37,642 bases of DNA, from the NCBI GenBank assembly GCA_964609245.1, contig CAZSSB010000029.1, forward strand, positions 1 to 37,642, in the 5' to 3' direction. Below the pieces are notes generated by a model. That model worked only from the letters and a program-made list of their open reading frames with translations, made no database searches and was not told where the DNA came from. Both the position numbers and the translations under genes were made by a program. Positions 36,849 through 37,642 of the stretch are shown here, piece by piece; position 1 is the stretch's first letter, and the number at the start of each line of letters is the position of its first letter. This stretch comes from JAFGCY01 sp964609245. Lineage in GTDB: Bacteria > 4484-113 > JAFGCY01.

Positions 36849-37642
36849 TGACGGAGCCGGTTCTGATCTTCGAACGCAGCCAGCCGGGACGCACGGGCAC
36901 CAAGGTACGCACCACCAGAGACTGCGCGTCAAGCCCCCAGGATCTGCCCGATCAGCTAGTCCGGGCGGAGCCGCTGCCGCTGCCCGAGGTCGACGAGACC
37001 ACCCTGGTGCGGCACTACGTGAAGCTCAGCCAGGCCAACTACGGCGTCGATTGCGGCTTCTACCCGCTGGGCAGCTGCACGATGAAGTACAACCCCAAGG
37101 CGACCGAGGCGGTCGCGGCGGCGCCGGGCTTCGCCCAGGTGCACCCCACGCAGCCACCGACCAGCGTGCCGGGGCTCTTGCGCCTGATGCATGAGCTGCA
37201 GGACTGGCTCAGCGAGATCTGCGGGATGGATGCCACCAGCCTGCAGCCCGCGGCGGGCGCTCAGGGCGAGTTCGCCGGGATGCTGGTCTTCCGCAAGTAC
37301 TTCGACCAGCGAGGCGAGCGTGAGCGGCGCGTGATGATCGTGCCCGACAGTGCCCACGGCACCAACCCGGCCAGCGCGCACCTGGCGGGCTTCACGCTGG
37401 AGGAGGTCGACTGCGTCAACCACGGCGGGGTGATGACGCCCGAGCTGCTGGAGGGCGTGATCGACAAGCACGGCGCGGACCGCATCGCCGGCATCATGCT
37501 GACCAACCCGTCGACGCTGGGCATCTTCGAGCAGCACATCCTGCCGGTGGCCGAGCGACTGCACGAGGTCGGCGCCCAGCTGTATTATGACGGCGCCAAC
37601 CTCAACGCCCTACTGGGCATCGCGCGGCCGGGCGACATGGGC
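36848..37642 (+). CDS. gcvPB: Glycine dehydrogenase (decarboxylating), subunit 2 (cut by window edge)
   Basis: The first 265 residues are in the window; the family is usually about 480-500 long. Signatures seen are GFYPLGSCTMKYNPK, the stretch from SLQPAAGAQGE to FAGM, AHGTNPASAHLAGF and YYDGANLNALLG. The pyridoxal-phosphate lysine lies just beyond the window edge in the next expected segment. The ATG at 36848 overlaps the gcvPA stop by one base with AAGGAGG upstream, so the two subunits are translationally coupled and presumably made in equal amounts. Confidence 0.95.
   Translation, partial: MTEPVLIFERSQPGRTGTKVRTTRDCASSPQDLPDQLVRAEPLPLPEVDETTLVRHYVKLSQANYGVDCGFYPLGSCTMKYNPKATEAVAAAPGFAQVHPTQPPTSVPGLLRLMHELQDWLSEICGMDATSLQPAAGAQGEFAGMLVFRKYFDQRGERERRVMIVPDSAHGTNPASAHLAGFTLEEVDCVNHGGVMTPELLEGVIDKHGADRIAGIMLTNPSTLGIFEQHILPVAERLHEVGAQLYYDGANLNALLGIARPGDMG

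Overview
The window looks like chromosomal DNA from a GC-rich, flagellated, diderm bacterium, possibly from a poorly sampled phylum. The diderm call rests on a BamA-like outer-membrane barrel protein and many exported lipoproteins. Flagellation rests on a complete flagellin. I cannot place the organism more precisely. There are no rRNA or tRNA genes, no CRISPR array and no transposase gene. A run of 100 N (14178-14277) marks a scaffold gap.

Left third (1-12830, all minus strand): six neighbouring genes for large exported proteins, the first cut by the window edge. They are built from a small kit: a lipoprotein signal, a conserved N-terminal module with two widely spaced dockerin-like calcium loops, zero to five PKD domains, and a C-terminal head. 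In four proteins the head has about seven repeats and is probably a seven-bladed beta-propeller, of two different sequence types. In one protein it is an alpha/beta domain instead. This is the most unusual part of the window.

Middle (13046-28017): housekeeping and small accessory genes. They are dnaN; a secreted protein of unknown function; korA-korB (2-oxoacid:ferredoxin oxidoreductase); pdxT divergent from an orphan oligopeptide-type ABC ATPase and a membrane-anchored thermonuclease; a lipoprotein overlapping a radical SAM/SPASM enzyme; a pseudopilin-like protein; der; a small secreted protein; rimI with an overlapping thioredoxin-like gene; and an unknown acidic protein just before flagellin. 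GTAG-bordered twin-hairpin repeats (REP/BIME-like) sit behind dnaN, the nuclease, the radical SAM gene and the pseudopilin gene.

Right part (28260-37642, all plus strand): an 898-residue flagellin with its terminator, a BamA-like protein, mutL, a Fur-family regulator, and the glycine cleavage genes gcvH-gcvPA-gcvPB, the last cut by the window edge.

A recurrent regulatory theme is a -10 hexamer placed so that transcription would begin at, or within two bases of, the start codon. This is seen for pdxT, the ABC ATPase, der, rimI, mutL, fur and probably the gene at 27322. Leaderless mRNA therefore seems common here, and the pattern was used to choose several start codons. Exported proteins and operons such as gcv and kor instead have 16-90 base leaders with Shine-Dalgarno sites.
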